A DNA stretch of 51,103 bases from Nitrospira sp. (GCA_005116895.1 SWDO01000004.1:196950-248052); one strand, 5' to 3'; positions 41,909 to 49,851 are shown, counted from the stretch's first letter. Notes: generated by a model from the sequence alone, not told the origin. Numbers and translations are program-made.

Positions 41909-42368
41909 TTATCTATCTCCGCCCTTCCTTGGCCTCCAGTATGGGGCCAGCGCCTTCACATAGGCGAACACCGCATCCCGTCTCGTGGCGATCCCGACCA
42001 ACATGTTCCCCTTCACAACCGGAGTTCGGACAAGGTGTTGCTGTTGAAGGAGCTTGATGAAATCCTGCACCAGCATGTCTTCAGTCACCGTCACCACATG
42101 TCTCGTCATCATGTCTTCGGCCATGATGTGGCGAAGATCTTTTCCCTCGTCAATGGGCCCATAGCAGGTCGAATTCAGACACCAGACCGACGAGCGTTGA
42201 ATCACGTTCCACGACGGGCACCGCCCCAAAATTCCGCTCGGCCATGATCTCCGCAATCGCGATCCCCCTGGTTTCAGGACTCACCGTACAGACCGCTCCC
42301 TCCATGATGTGTCGCACCGTGAGCGTTTTCGGGTCATAGGCATGCTCGAAATACTGCGCCAGCCTCAT
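41909..42368 (-). pseudogene. Two-CBS-domain protein, frameshifted
   Basis: From the ATG at 42368 (AGGAG upstream) the frame codes CBS domain 1 (TVRHIMEGAVCTVSPETRG..., GAVPVVERDSTLVGLVSEFDLLWAH) and then stops at 42150. The second CBS domain continues in another frame: IDEGKDLRHIMAEDMMTRHVVTV, then LVRTPVVKGNMLVGIATRRDAVF, to the stop at 41909. Removing one C/G from the GGGCCC at 42155-42160 joins them as FDLLWAIDEGKDL, the normal family sequence, giving about 152 residues. Either the gene is recently broken or the assembly has a one-base error. CBS pairs bind adenosyl ligands. It lies eight bases after the SPFH gene. Confidence 0.85.
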
Positions 42369-42376
42369 GACGACTC

Positions 42377-43234
42377 CTATCGCGGGTGATCGGCGCCAGG
42401 ACTCAGAATCAGTGGAACATTGAGCTTTTCGGGTACGATGATAGTCTTGGAATTAGGGTTTTCATAGAGCTTGAACTTCAAATAATCCGGCGTCAGCGTT
42501 TTGGTGATGACTTCCTGCGCCTGCGCCTGACCCACGGCGCGGATCTTCATGCTGTCAGATTCGCCTTCCGCCCGAATCTTCAAGGAATCACCCTCGCCCT
42601 TGGCCTGAATCCTGGCAATCTCCGCATTGCGCTGGGCAATGACCACCTCGAAGTCCTTCTGCTCCTTTTCCTGCTCCTTGGCCTGCTTTTGTTCGATGGC
42701 CCTCAAGACCATCTGGGAGAATTCCATTTCGGAAAGCGCCACGTTGTAGACATCCAAATGGCGACCTTTCAGTGTTTCGACGACGACGGCTTCGATCTTA
42801 TTGCCGATCTCGCTGCTGCGCTCCGGAAGCGTCACCATCGAGTAGTTGGCGACAACCCCGCGAACAGCCGACAAGAGTTGAGGGTGCACAAGTTGCTTGT
42901 ACCACTCAGGCCCGACTTCCTGGGCCAGAAAGTAGATTTCATCGGGCATCGGGCGCATCGTGATGGTCGCGTAGACCGTGACCGGCAGATCATCCGCGGT
43001 CAAGGCATCGACTTTTTCCCGGAAGCTTTTCCATCGCGTGTCGTAGACCAAAACGTCATTCCACGGTGCCCGCCAGTAGATTCCTTCCTTGAGCGGTTCT
43101 TTCGCTAATCCACTGCTAAGGGGAGACCACCGTAGCCCGCGACTTCCTGGATACACCGTACTACTGCAACTCTGAAGGGTCATCAGTAGCGGGATCAGCA
43201 CAAGAAGCAGACGAATGATCGAAGACTGTTTCAT
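42377..43234 (-). CDS. SPFH/prohibitin-family lipoprotein
   Basis: A 285-residue protein; AGGAGGGGG before the ATG. The signal peptide ends with lipobox LQSC (Cys about 23). The SPFH (band 7) domain is about 45-190 (REKVDALTADDLPVTVYATITMRPMPDE...LLSAVRGVVANYS, HLDVYNVALSEMEF). A charged coiled coil follows (about 190-245; EQKQAKEQEKEQKDFEVVIAQRNAEIARIQAKGEGD), with the repeated GEGDSLKIRAEGESDSMKIRA. Prohibitin-type proteins form large membrane assemblies that scaffold proteases and organise membrane domains. A lipid anchor instead of a membrane helix is a variant. Probably in one operon with the CBS gene. Confidence 0.88.
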   Translation of the reverse strand: MKQSSIIRLLLVLIPLLMTLQSCSSTVYPGSRGLRWSPLSSGLAKEPLKEGIYWRAPWNDVLVYDTRWKSFREKVDALTADDLPVTVYATITMRPMPDEIYFLAQEVGPEWYKQLVHPQLLSAVRGVVANYSMVTLPERSSEIGNKIEAVVVETLKGRHLDVYNVALSEMEFSQMVLRAIEQKQAKEQEKEQKDFEVVIAQRNAEIARIQAKGEGDSLKIRAEGESDSMKIRAVGQAQAQEVITKTLTPDYLKFKLYENPNSKTIIVPEKLNVPLILSPGADHPR

Positions 43235-43281
43235 AGCCCCCTCCTCTTTCTTATCGTGTGCGTTTCAGCCAATCTCATCAT

Positions 43282-43677
43282 TTACCGAACAGCCGCAGGT
43301 GTTCGCGTGTTCCGAGCAAGAGCCTCATGGGCTTGAGCCACTCGTTCTAATTCCTGTGCCGTCTGCTCATAATAGTGCGCCAATGACTTGGCACCGGAGA
43401 CTAAGTCGGCCTCTGGTCCAAAGAGGGCTTCATACCGTACAGCAGCCGTCGCTTGCGCGTCGGCCTTCTCGCGCATCGCAACGGCTTGATTGTGATAGTA
43501 GTTGGCGATCTCCGTCTGATTATGTGACGGGTCATAGGAATCCATCTCGATCGATGCAGGTGAGGCGCAGCCGGAGATCCCTGCTAGGGCCAGGAAGCAC
43601 AGCAGCAGCCCCCTGCGGATCAAGGCAATCACCTGATCGCCACGACTCTTTCTCACTTCATATCTACGGCTGGACAT
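43282..43677 (-). CDS. Small helical lipoprotein, function unknown
   Basis: About 131 residues from the ATG at 43677 (the start is uncertain, with in-frame alternatives at 43686 and 43707 and no clear ribosome site). A basic n-region, a hydrophobic stretch and lipobox GISGC (Cys about 37) indicate an envelope lipoprotein. The mature part is all helical and Ala-rich (QTEIANYYHNQAVAMREKADAQATAAVRYEALFG, then AKSLAHYYEQTAQELERVAQAHEALA). No family is recognised. It precedes the SPFH lipoprotein gene by 47 bases and may share its operon. Confidence 0.7.
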   Translation of the reverse strand: MSSRRYEVRKSRGDQVIALIRRGLLLCFLALAGISGCASPASIEMDSYDPSHNQTEIANYYHNQAVAMREKADAQATAAVRYEALFGPEADLVSGAKSLAHYYEQTAQELERVAQAHEALARNTRTPAAVR

Positions 43678-43871
43678 GTCGATCATCAGTGTCAGACGTT
43701 TCCACACCGAAATCGTGAGCTGAAGACCTGCGATGATTGTACTACACGGAATCCTCCCGACAACTGGGCGTGCGAGGCTACTATTAGCAACACGAAACTT
43801 GTCAGCGCTGCTTTTCCATCCCCTGGGCTACGACATTCACGTTGTAATGGCGATCACATCTCAGCTGGTCA

Positions 43872-44243
43872 TCAGCGAGCCAACGATCGGATGTACTGCA
43901 GGACATTTTGCTTGTCTTTGTCAGACAACGCCCATTTCCAAGCCCCCATCGCGGTGCCCTGCTCACCCCCGTGAATAATCTGCGCGAGCTCGAAATTTGA
44001 CTTCTGCTGAACGGCAGGACTGGTGAGATCGGCTGGCGGGGGCGTCACATCAAAGGCTTTCCCTTTTCCCTGTTCACCATGGCAGAACCGGCAATATTGC
44101 TCGTAGAGGCGCTTGCCTTCTTGGAGATCGTAGTGTTCACGCAGCGTCTGCGGACTCCCTTTCATCTGCTCCGAAGCAGCATAGGCCGCGTTCACACACG
44201 ACAGAGTCATCAAGAGCAACAACACCCTGGATATTAGTGACAT
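43872..44243 (-). CDS. Class I c-type cytochrome, small periplasmic
   Basis: A 123-residue protein; the ATG at 44243 follows GAGGTGGAGGAG. A signal peptide (MSLISRVLLLLMTLSCVNAAYAA) leads to one haem-binding motif CRFCH (C51, C54, H55). The probable distal ligand is Met in GTAMGAWKWAL (about 99). The C-terminal helix KDKQNVLQYIRSLAR is typical of cytochrome cL/c551-like electron carriers. It would carry electrons in the periplasm. Its partner is not in the window; the nearest related genes are hypE/hypD upstream, and a link to hydrogenase is only a guess. Confidence 0.9.
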   Translation of the reverse strand: MSLISRVLLLLMTLSCVNAAYAASEQMKGSPQTLREHYDLQEGKRLYEQYCRFCHGEQGKGKAFDVTPPPADLTSPAVQQKSNFELAQIIHGGEQGTAMGAWKWALSDKDKQNVLQYIRSLAR

Positions 44244-44424
44244 ACTCCTCCACCTCAAGCTGACAACCTCTAACACTCCCACTGCGCAATCATTGTGCCA
44301 TCGGCGCAAACCGTACAGCCCTCCCTACCAAAGCTGAAGCTGTTGAAAGGACAGGACTTCGCACCATCTCCAGTGCGGCCCATCCCTCGCATCGGGAAAA
44401 ACTCCACGGAAGGCTCACCGATCA

Positions 44425-44443
44425 CTGTCGCAGAATGCGACAG
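44425..44443 (-). terminator. Hairpin after hypE
   Basis: Perfect 8-bp inverted repeat CTGTCGCA / TGCGACAG with a 3-base loop, 45 bases after the hypE stop. There is no T-run directly after it on the minus strand, so its strength as a terminator is unsure. Confidence 0.4.
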
Positions 44444-44487
44444 CTCACTCAGAACAATCCAACGAAGGCGGGAGATTTCAGACAGTG

Positions 44488-45540
44488 CTAACAGATTCGC
44501 GGCAGTTGCTCGCCTGAGAGCAGATCGAGAACACGATGCGTACCCACAACAGTCCGTAAGACAACCATGGGAGGATCGCGGTCCGTCACGACACCGATGT
44601 GAGTCGCCAGGCTGGCTGCCTTGTGCCGGCGCATCACAGCCAGTGCGGCATCGGCCTGTGGCGCCGGTACCATCGCAACAAAGCGACCCTCATTCGCGAC
44701 ATAGAGTGGATCGAGTCCCACCAGCTCGCAGGCTCCACGCACCGGTTCGCTCACCGGAATGACAGATTCTTCCACCGTCATCCCGACCTTTGCTGCAACG
44801 GCCAGTTCGTTCAGCACGCTAGCCAGGCCACCACGAGTCAAATCGCGCAGGCAATGCATGTCGATTCCGCTGTCGAGTAAGTCTGCCACGATGTGATGCA
44901 ACGGTGCTGAATCGCTTTCGATGTCGCCCTCGAACGTGAGTCCTTCCCGCACACTGAGCACCGCCACGCCATGGGACCCAAGATCACCGCTCACAAGAAT
45001 TGCATCACCCGGCTGGATCAACGTCGGCAAGACACGAACACCGGCTGGCACCAGGCCCACCCCGGACGTAGTGATGAAAATCTCGTCGCCCTTGCCGCGA
45101 TCCACAACCTTCGTGTCGCCTGTCACGATCGGCACACCTGCCGCTCGCGCGGCCTCGGCCATGGAGTTCACCACTCGCTTGAGGACTTCCAGACTGAGCC
45201 CTTCTTCCAGGATAAATCCCGCGCTCAGATAGAGTGGCTTCGCACCACACATGGCTAGATCGTTGATCGTGCCGTTCACAGCCAGACTTCCGATATCACC
45301 GCCGGAGAAAAACAGCGGGCGCACTACGTAGGAGTCGGTGGTGAAGGCAAGCGTGCCCTTCTCCACCGGCCAGATCGCGCCGTCGTGCAGAGACTCCAAC
45401 AGGGGATTGTGAAAGGCTCGCACGAATACGTTTTGAACTAATTCCTGCATCAGCCGACCGCCCCCACCATGCGCAAGCTGCACGGTGTTCTTTGCCGAGA
45501 TCGGTAAGGAGCAAGTTGGCTCAAAGGGTTTGTTGTTCAT
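44488..45540 (-). CDS. hypE: [NiFe]-hydrogenase maturation protein HypE (carbamoyl dehydratase)
   Basis: A 350-residue PurM-like protein. It shows VQLAHGGGGRLMQELV at the N-terminus, TTDSYVVRPLFFSGGDIGSLAVNGTINDLAM for ATP binding, and PIVTGDTKVVDRGKGDEIFI. It ends PRIC, the invariant C-terminal cysteine that receives the carbamoyl group from HypF and is dehydrated to thiocyanate. HypE then delivers cyanide to iron on HypC-HypD. It follows hypD by 118 bases, which hold short repeats. The ribosome site is weak. No hydrogenase structural gene, hypC, hypF, hypA or hypB lies within the window. Confidence 0.96.
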   Translation of the reverse strand: MNNKPFEPTCSLPISAKNTVQLAHGGGGRLMQELVQNVFVRAFHNPLLESLHDGAIWPVEKGTLAFTTDSYVVRPLFFSGGDIGSLAVNGTINDLAMCGAKPLYLSAGFILEEGLSLEVLKRVVNSMAEAARAAGVPIVTGDTKVVDRGKGDEIFITTSGVGLVPAGVRVLPTLIQPGDAILVSGDLGSHGVAVLSVREGLTFEGDIESDSAPLHHIVADLLDSGIDMHCLRDLTRGGLASVLNELAVAAKVGMTVEESVIPVSEPVRGACELVGLDPLYVANEGRFVAMVPAPQADAALAVMRRHKAASLATHIGVVTDRDPPMVVLRTVVGTHRVLDLLSGEQLPRIC

Positions 45541-45572
45541 GGTCGTATCTCGTGTCTCGATCCTGAGATTCT

Positions 45573-45671
45573 AGTTTCGAGTTTCACGTTTCAAGTTGTG
45601 CAGAAGCCAAGAACCTCAAACATGAAACATAAAACTTGAAACTGTGGGCCGATACGCTTCACGTTTCACAT
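45573..45671. repeat. GTTTCACGTTTCA-type repeats between hypD and hypE
   Basis: TTCACGTTTCA occurs as a perfect 11-base direct repeat at 45583-45593 and 45658-45668. GTTTCAAGTT (45588-45597) is an inverted repeat of AACTTGAAAC (45633-45642). The second direct copy overlaps the 3' end of hypD, so the last codons of hypD are made of repeat sequence. Similar A/T-rich repeats are often dispersed between genes; a terminator or insertion remnant is possible. Confidence 0.7.
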
Positions 45672-46768
45672 TTTACGTGGCTTCGATATCTATAGTATGC
45701 GGCGCAGGCCCCTTCGCTCGATACCATCGGCGCGCCTAATGGTTGCTCCGGTGTGCAACGGGTCCCGAAGGCTGGACAGTCCATCGGCTTGAGCAAACCT
45801 TGGAGAACCAACCCGCTCTGGCATTCCGGATCTTCGATACCTACTGAGATCTGCGAAAGGTCTCGTTGAAACTTCACTTCGGCGTCGTAGGCACTGTAGG
45901 CAGACTTGAGGCGCAAGCCGCTTGCTTGAATTTCGCCAATGCCGCGCCATGCCCGTGACACTGGCTCAAAAACTTCCTCGACGATGGTCCTCGCCTCTCG
46001 GTTCCCTTCCCGGCTGACGGACCGCACGTACTGATTCTCGACCTCCACTCGTCCCTCTTCTAACTGACTGACTAACATCGCGACACCTTCGAGGACATCA
46101 AGGGGTTCAAAGCCAGTCACGACGATCGGGACGCGAAACTTCTGTGCGATAGCCTCGTACTCTTCATAGCCCATCACCGTACACACATGGCCGGCGGCAA
46201 GAAAACCCTGGATGCGATTTTTCGGTGACGACAGGATCGCTTCCATTGCCGGAGGCACCAAGACATGAGCAATCAACAGGCTGAAGTTGGTGAGACCCGA
46301 CTGTTTCGCCTGCGCGACCGCCATGGCCCAAGCTGGTGCAGTGGTTTCAAATCCCACGGCGAAACAGACGACTTCACGATCTGGATTCTTGCGTACCAGG
46401 TCGAGTGCATCCAACGGAGAATAGATAATCCGGACATCCCCGCCCGCCGCCTTCACGCCAAACAAATCACCACGTGAACCGGGCACACGCAACATATCGC
46501 CGAATGAGCAGAAGATCACACCCGGTAAGGACCCAAGACAGACCGCCTGGTCAATCAGAGACACCGACGTCACACAGACCGGACAGCCTGGCCCATGAAC
46601 GAGTTCCAGGTTTTTGGGCAACAGGCTATCAAGGCCAAACCGCACGATTGCGTGGGTCTGCCCGCCGCAGACCTCCATGATCGTCCAAGACCGCTGCACT
46701 GTCTGCTTGATCCGCTCCGCCAGCGCCGCCGCCACCGCCCGATCGCGAAATTCACCCACGTACTTCAT
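45659..46768 (-). CDS. hypD: [NiFe]-hydrogenase maturation protein HypD
   Basis: A 369-residue protein; AGGGA about eight bases before the ATG. Invariant motifs are present: [18 protein letters not shown] (redox-active Cys), [11 protein letters not shown] (two Cys), [17 protein letters not shown] and [30 protein letters not shown]-terminal cysteines for the 4Fe-4S cluster fall in [28 protein letters not shown]. HypD is the iron-sulphur scaffold on which the Fe(CN)2CO group is built with HypC. hypC, usually immediately upstream, is absent: an unrelated gene lies there. The C-terminal VKCET comes from repeat sequence. Confidence 0.96.
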   Translation of the reverse strand: MKYVGEFRDRAVAAALAERIKQTVQRSWTIMEVCGGQTHAIVRFGLDSLLPKNLELVHGPGCPVCVTSVSLIDQAVCLGSLPGVIFCSFGDMLRVPGSRGDLFGVKAAGGDVRIIYSPLDALDLVRKNPDREVVCFAVGFETTAPAWAMAVAQAKQSGLTNFSLLIAHVLVPPAMEAILSSPKNRIQGFLAAGHVCTVMGYEEYEAIAQKFRVPIVVTGFEPLDVLEGVAMLVSQLEEGRVEVENQYVRSVSREGNREARTIVEEVFEPVSRAWRGIGEIQASGLRLKSAYSAYDAEVKFQRDLSQISVGIEDPECQSGLVLQGLLKPMDCPAFGTRCTPEQPLGAPMVSSEGACAAYYRYRSHVKCET

Positions 46769-46820
46769 GACCGTGTCCCTTGTAGCTCCATTGTTCGGCC
46801 ACCTTCACGCCAGCCCATAG

Positions 46821-47582
46821 TTACCAATCCTCATCGAACTTAAGAAGTTGAAGCATTCCGAGGAAAGCGTCGAGCGAGTCTTGTACATATGACTGCTGCT
46901 CAGCATGAGGCTGGATGAGCAGATACGCTCTTACGATAGCTAGAACGCGTGCGCAATAGGCAGGAAAGAACTTGTCTGTGATATCTATGTCTGAAGGGTA
47001 CCCATTAGGTCCAGCGTAAAGCACCAGATTGCGCTTATTTGCCATCTCACGGAGATGGTCGTCAATCTCATTAGCGCCGTTTGTACGAACGTATTCGTCG
47101 ATCTGCTTATTGTAAGAAACACGTCTTCCTTGATTGGAAACCGAAAAGCTTAGGGGTGGATTAGGAAGCAATTCATTCGACTCCCCGTTTACCACTATTG
47201 GAACCATGAGAAAGAGTTGGCGGCGGCCGTCTACTTCTCTCAATTGAATCTCGGGCTCAACGCCCTGAACGCCTAGCAATTCATCAAAGAACTTCTTCAA
47301 GATTGTCAGAAAAGGAATCGCTGCATTCTTATGCACATGATTCCGCGGTTTTAGTCTGTCCGCGTTTGCGTATCTACGCTCCTTTAAGCAATGCATTAAA
47401 CCAGATGCAGCTTCCTCCTCCGCGGTGTAGCAGCGAAACACCGCCATTGGTCGATCAACCGACATGATTGCCTCCGCCCGCCTGAGGTGATTCATTGCAG
47501 ATCTTAAGCAAGCACGAGATTGAGTTTGGGGCGATTCATCGAGTAATTTTAGGCAACTCTGATCGAACTCTGTCAGATCCAT
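46821..47582 (-). CDS. Hypothetical protein in accessory island, possibly HEPN-like N-terminus
   Basis: A 253-residue soluble protein with no family that I recognise. The N-terminal half is helical (CLRSAMNHLRRAEAIMSVDRPMAVFRCYTAEEEAASGLMHCL), followed by a basic loop (LKPRNHVHKN). This is reminiscent of HEPN-type proteins, but the R-x4-6-H motif is not clean. The middle part (about 110-160) is rich in beta strand and the C-terminal part helical. No ribosome site is seen before the ATG. Base composition looks more A/T-rich than in the neighbouring hyp genes, suggesting foreign origin. Confidence 0.6.
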   Translation of the reverse strand: MDLTEFDQSCLKLLDESPQTQSRACLRSAMNHLRRAEAIMSVDRPMAVFRCYTAEEEAASGLMHCLKERRYANADRLKPRNHVHKNAAIPFLTILKKFFDELLGVQGVEPEIQLREVDGRRQLFLMVPIVVNGESNELLPNPPLSFSVSNQGRRVSYNKQIDEYVRTNGANEIDDHLREMANKRNLVLYAGPNGYPSDIDITDKFFPAYCARVLAIVRAYLLIQPHAEQQSYVQDSLDAFLGMLQLLKFDEDW

Positions 47583-47670
47583 CTGCGCCCAGGAGGTTTA
47601 ACGTGCGTGCATCCGCGAGCAAGCGAACTTTCTTTCGGATATCCGCTCAATGGAAGGATGGGCCTTGACG

Positions 47671-47910
47671 CTACATGTCCGCTACCGTGCATGTTGGTAA
47701 CTGGCCATCGATGATCTGCTTTCCGAACTGGAAGCAATTCGCCATAGCTTCTTCTCTTGTCTTATAGCTACTCCCAGCTGAGAACTTACGTGATCTACTT
47801 TCATGTTCGCGGTGTCGAAAGATGTGAAGGTTCACCTGCCACTCTCCGCTATCGTCAAGCTGATAAGGCGCTGCCTGAATTTCGAAACCCTTGTACTGAA
47901 TCGTATCCAT
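47671..47910 (-). CDS. Small conserved-looking hypothetical protein
   Basis: A 79-residue protein with GGAGGG seven bases before the ATG. It begins MDTIQYKGFEIQAAPYQLDDSGEWQVNLHI and includes YKTREEAMANCFQFGKQIIDG. The layout is a small beta sheet followed by one helix, as in many small double-strand/helix proteins of unknown function. It sits between two island genes on the same strand. No function can be assigned. Confidence 0.65.
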   Translation of the reverse strand: MDTIQYKGFEIQAAPYQLDDSGEWQVNLHIFRHREHESRSRKFSAGSSYKTREEAMANCFQFGKQIIDGQLPTCTVADM

Positions 47911-47943
47911 ATCTACCCTCCACGCTACGTATTAAAGATGCAG

Positions 47944-48522
47944 TTAAGGTGCCGTGAGCTTTTCTGAAACGGCTTGAATGCATCCACGAACAACCATATC
48001 CCGCAACTTGGGTAGGGTAATCATGGCCTTAACATTGGGTTCCACGTTAACCATTGGCATGGTGCCATCATGGAACGCAAATCCCCACCACTTCCCTTCG
48101 TGTACCACGTCGCATCGGACGTCGTAGAGTAGATCGACTGCTTTCTTTAACGACAAAGGCCGTTGATGATGATCCGCAAGGTCAGCAAACGCGGTCGAAA
48201 GGGTCTGGCGGTCGGCATCGATCACGAAACTCTCGAAGAACCGTTGTACGTAGACCCTGGACTTTCCTTCGCCGGAGAACCCATCATACAGTTTGGCTAT
48301 GTGTTCGGCGCAGACGAGCAGGAACAAGAGCTGAAGCAGCTCTTTATGCGGTCGGATCTTGGGCAGGTCATCCGCCAGAGAAATGAGTCGTTGTGTCTGA
48401 TGCATCATGATCTTTGCTGCGTTGTCAGGGGGAGTTAGCGCTTCACACCGAGCGACCCAATTTTCTGTTGCATCTCGGCTATCGAAAAACGGGACGAAGA
48501 AGTCGACCCAGCAGGTCTCCAC
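47944..48522 (-). CDS. HEPN-like protein of unknown function
   Basis: A 192-residue all-helical protein, GTG start with GTGGGG about eight bases upstream. Residues 132-143 read LYDVRCDVVHEG. R136 and H141 form the R-x4-H motif of HEPN ribonucleases, and the context (helix, then RxxxVHxG) is close to Apea/Swt1-type HEPN domains. If active it would cut RNA, as toxins of HEPN/MNT modules or effectors of defence systems do. No MNT nucleotidyltransferase partner lies beside it. Its position among toxin-antitoxin genes agrees with such a role, but this is inference. Confidence 0.6.
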   Translation of the reverse strand: METCWVDFFVPFFDSRDATENWVARCEALTPPDNAAKIMMHQTQRLISLADDLPKIRPHKELLQLLFLLVCAEHIAKLYDGFSGEGKSRVYVQRFFESFVIDADRQTLSTAFADLADHHQRPLSLKKAVDLLYDVRCDVVHEGKWWGFAFHDGTMPMVNVEPNVKAMITLPKLRDMVVRGCIQAVSEKLTAP

Positions 48523-48573
48523 TATTTAACCCCACATGAAACTAGATTGCTAAAGTAGTGTTGATAATAAGGT

Positions 48574-48624
48574 CAGAGTGCAATTTCAGAGAGCGATCAG
48601 CCCGTTTCGGACGTCCCGCGTTCT
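48574..48624. repeat. Repeat R1, copy a
   Basis: The stretch from CAGAGTG (48574) through ATTTCA and GATCAGCCCGTTTC to CCCGCGTTCT is largely matched at 49903-49954. It lies 177 bases after the stop of the DUF2442 gene. The remainder of 48523-48800 contains the attC-like half-site and a hairpin but no gene. Confidence 0.7.
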
Positions 48625-48712
48625 CCGCGCAGTCGCCTGCCAACCTGGATGCCGATTTCGTCTAGGCCCCCGTGAGCCTGACCTTCCCGACCTTGTCGAG
48701 CTTCACATGCTG

Positions 48713-48806
48713 CTTGGCTTGCCAGAGATCGTGGTTGCACAGAATGGCAAGCCAACTCTCCGTAGAACGGAGCGTGAGCGGAGTCCGCTGGAGCGATTTG
48801 TTAGGC
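48713..48806 (-). other. attC-like half-site and hairpin at the DUF2442 stop codon
   Basis: Read on the minus strand, the gene ends in GCCTAAC (48806-48800), whose TAA is the stop codon. AAATCGCTCCAGCGGAC follows. This fits the 5' half of integron attC sites (core RYYYAAC, then L-box), which often overlap the stop codon of the cassette gene. Downstream are a near-palindrome AGCGGA-G-TCCGCT and a perfect 11-bp inverted repeat TTGGCTTGCCA / TGGCAAGCCAA (48714-48724, 48745-48755). A matching 3' half with GTTRRRY is not evident. No integrase gene is in the window. Confidence 0.4.
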
Positions 48807-49058
48807 GGTTGTTTGCCGGGCTACTTTTCCCACCACCTGCCACCGCGCCTCGATCGTGTCCGCTGACAAGTCGGCCCCACAATTCCGTTCGACAAAATAC
48901 CCGCCATTGACGACCTTCTTAAATTCGGTCTTGTCTCGAAGCGCCTCGAACGCCTCGTACTGTAGATAAAGGCTGACATCAAACCGGCCAACCCGACCAT
49001 CGTCTGCCACAATCGAGAGTATCCGGTTGGATCGTACCTGGAGTTCTGCGATTCTCAT
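48801..49058 (-). CDS. DUF2442-family protein
   Basis: An 85-residue protein: MRIAELQVRSNRILSIVADDGRVGRFDVSLYLQYEAFEALRD, then FKKVVNGGYFVERNCGADLSADTIEARW. This is the DUF2442 pattern (variable strand, GRVGRFDVSLYL, and the end segment with E-W..GADLSADT). The family is a small beta-alpha domain often found next to DUF4160 genes in probable toxin-antitoxin pairs. No DUF4160 partner is adjacent. The stop codon lies within an attC-like core. Start at 49058; the ribosome site is not strong. Confidence 0.8.
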   Translation of the reverse strand: MRIAELQVRSNRILSIVADDGRVGRFDVSLYLQYEAFEALRDKTEFKKVVNGGYFVERNCGADLSADTIEARWQVVGKVARQTTA

Positions 49059-49097
49059 TGGTCAAGGCTTTATAACACGTCACCGAATATTCCTAGG

Positions 49098-49146
49098 ATA
49101 ACGCCATCATTATTGGCGTTTCAACGAGATGCGACTGCGAGACCAC
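49098..49146. repeat. Repeat R2, copy a
   Basis: ATAACGC...TGGCGTTTCAACGAGATGCG...ACCAC; about three-quarters identical to 50456-50503. It lies 39 bases upstream of the DUF2442 start, while copy b lies 114 bases upstream of the cupin start. The copy has a small inverted repeat, AACGCCA/TTGGCGTT. Confidence 0.75.
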
Positions 49147-49315
49147 TTGTCACGCGTGTTCATGAAACACAACGATGCCAGGCCGCTCACATTCCCTTCT
49201 GGTCCACCATCGGCCGAAGGTGTGAATTCACCGGCATCGCACACCTTATCACGTAGTGCCTGGTGGAATACGGGGTTTGGCATTGGGGCGACGCTAGACA
49301 TTTCCCGCATTGAGA

Positions 49316-49333
49316 TGTACAGTAACACGTACA
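49316..49333 (+). promoter_or_regulatory. Probable YefM-YoeB operator
   Basis: TGTACA (49316-49321) and CGTACA (49328-49333) are 12 bases apart, 15-33 bases before the antitoxin start. The E. coli yefM operator is also built of TGTACA half-sites, so autorepression by YefM, strengthened by YoeB, is likely. Confidence 0.65.
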
Positions 49334-49348
49334 GACCAGGAGGCTGCC

Positions 49349-49600
49349 ATGGATACGCTGACCTATACCACCGTTCGTGCCAATCTCGCTCGCGCAATGG
49401 ACCGGGTGTGCGATGACCACGAAGCCCTGATTATTACCCGCAACGGCGAACAATCCGTCGTGATGCTGTCGCTCGAAGACTACAAGGCGCTGGAAGAAAC
49501 CGCCTATCTCCTACGAACGCCCGCCAACGCCAAGAGACTTCTCTCGGCTGTTGCGCAACTGAACGCGGGCGAGGGCGTTGAGCGGAAGCTGGCCAAGTGA
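49349..49600 (+). CDS. yefM: Type II antitoxin of the Phd/YefM family
   Basis: An 83-residue protein; AGGAGG five bases before the ATG at 49349. The N-terminal Phd/YefM DNA-binding fold reads MDTLTYTTVRANLARAMDRV...EALIITRNGEQSVVMLSLEDYKALEET, with the usual ITRNG-x-x-VVMLS-x-x-DY motif. The C-terminal part (about 58-83) would wrap the toxin. It neutralises YoeB and represses the operon through the TGTACA sites. It overlaps the toxin gene by four bases (GTGA). Confidence 0.93.
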   Translation: MDTLTYTTVRANLARAMDRVCDDHEALIITRNGEQSVVMLSLEDYKALEETAYLLRTPANAKRLLSAVAQLNAGEGVERKLAK

Positions 49601-49851
49601 AATTGGTGTTCGCAGACGAGGCATGGGAAGACTACCTGTATTGGCAGAAGCATGACAAACGCATGGTGGAACGGATCAACAAGCTCATCCGCGACACACA
49701 ACGCGAACCCTTCGGTGGCGTCGGCAAACCGGAACCATTGAAGCATGCGCTCTCAGGGTTGTGGTCTCGGCGGATTACAGATGAACATCGCATGGTGTAT
49801 CGCATTGTGAATGATGCGCTGGAAATTGCACAGCTCCGATTCCACTACTGA
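49597..49851 (+). CDS. yoeB: YoeB toxin, ribosome-dependent mRNA endonuclease
   Basis: An 84-residue RelE-fold toxin starting with GTG inside the antitoxin stop (GTGA overlap). All residues known to matter in E. coli YoeB are at the same positions: E46 in GKPEPLKH, R65 in TDEHRMVY, and H83 in the C-terminal RFHY. The toxin should therefore be active; it cleaves mRNA in the ribosomal A site and halts translation. The motif GLWSRRITDEHRMVYRI is typical. The gene pair lies between the R2a and R1b repeats. Confidence 0.95.
   Translation: MKLVFADEAWEDYLYWQKHDKRMVERINKLIRDTQREPFGGVGKPEPLKHALSGLWSRRITDEHRMVYRIVNDALEIAQLRFHY

Noticed and set aside
45573..45671. Repeats between hypD and hypE as a CRISPR array
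   Set aside because: Units are too short, irregularly spaced and partly inverted; there are no spacers or cas genes.
47603..47668. 21-codon plus-strand frame starting GTG after AGGAGG
   Set aside because: The ribosome site is good, but there is no hydrophobic segment, promoter or terminator, and it is short enough to arise by chance.
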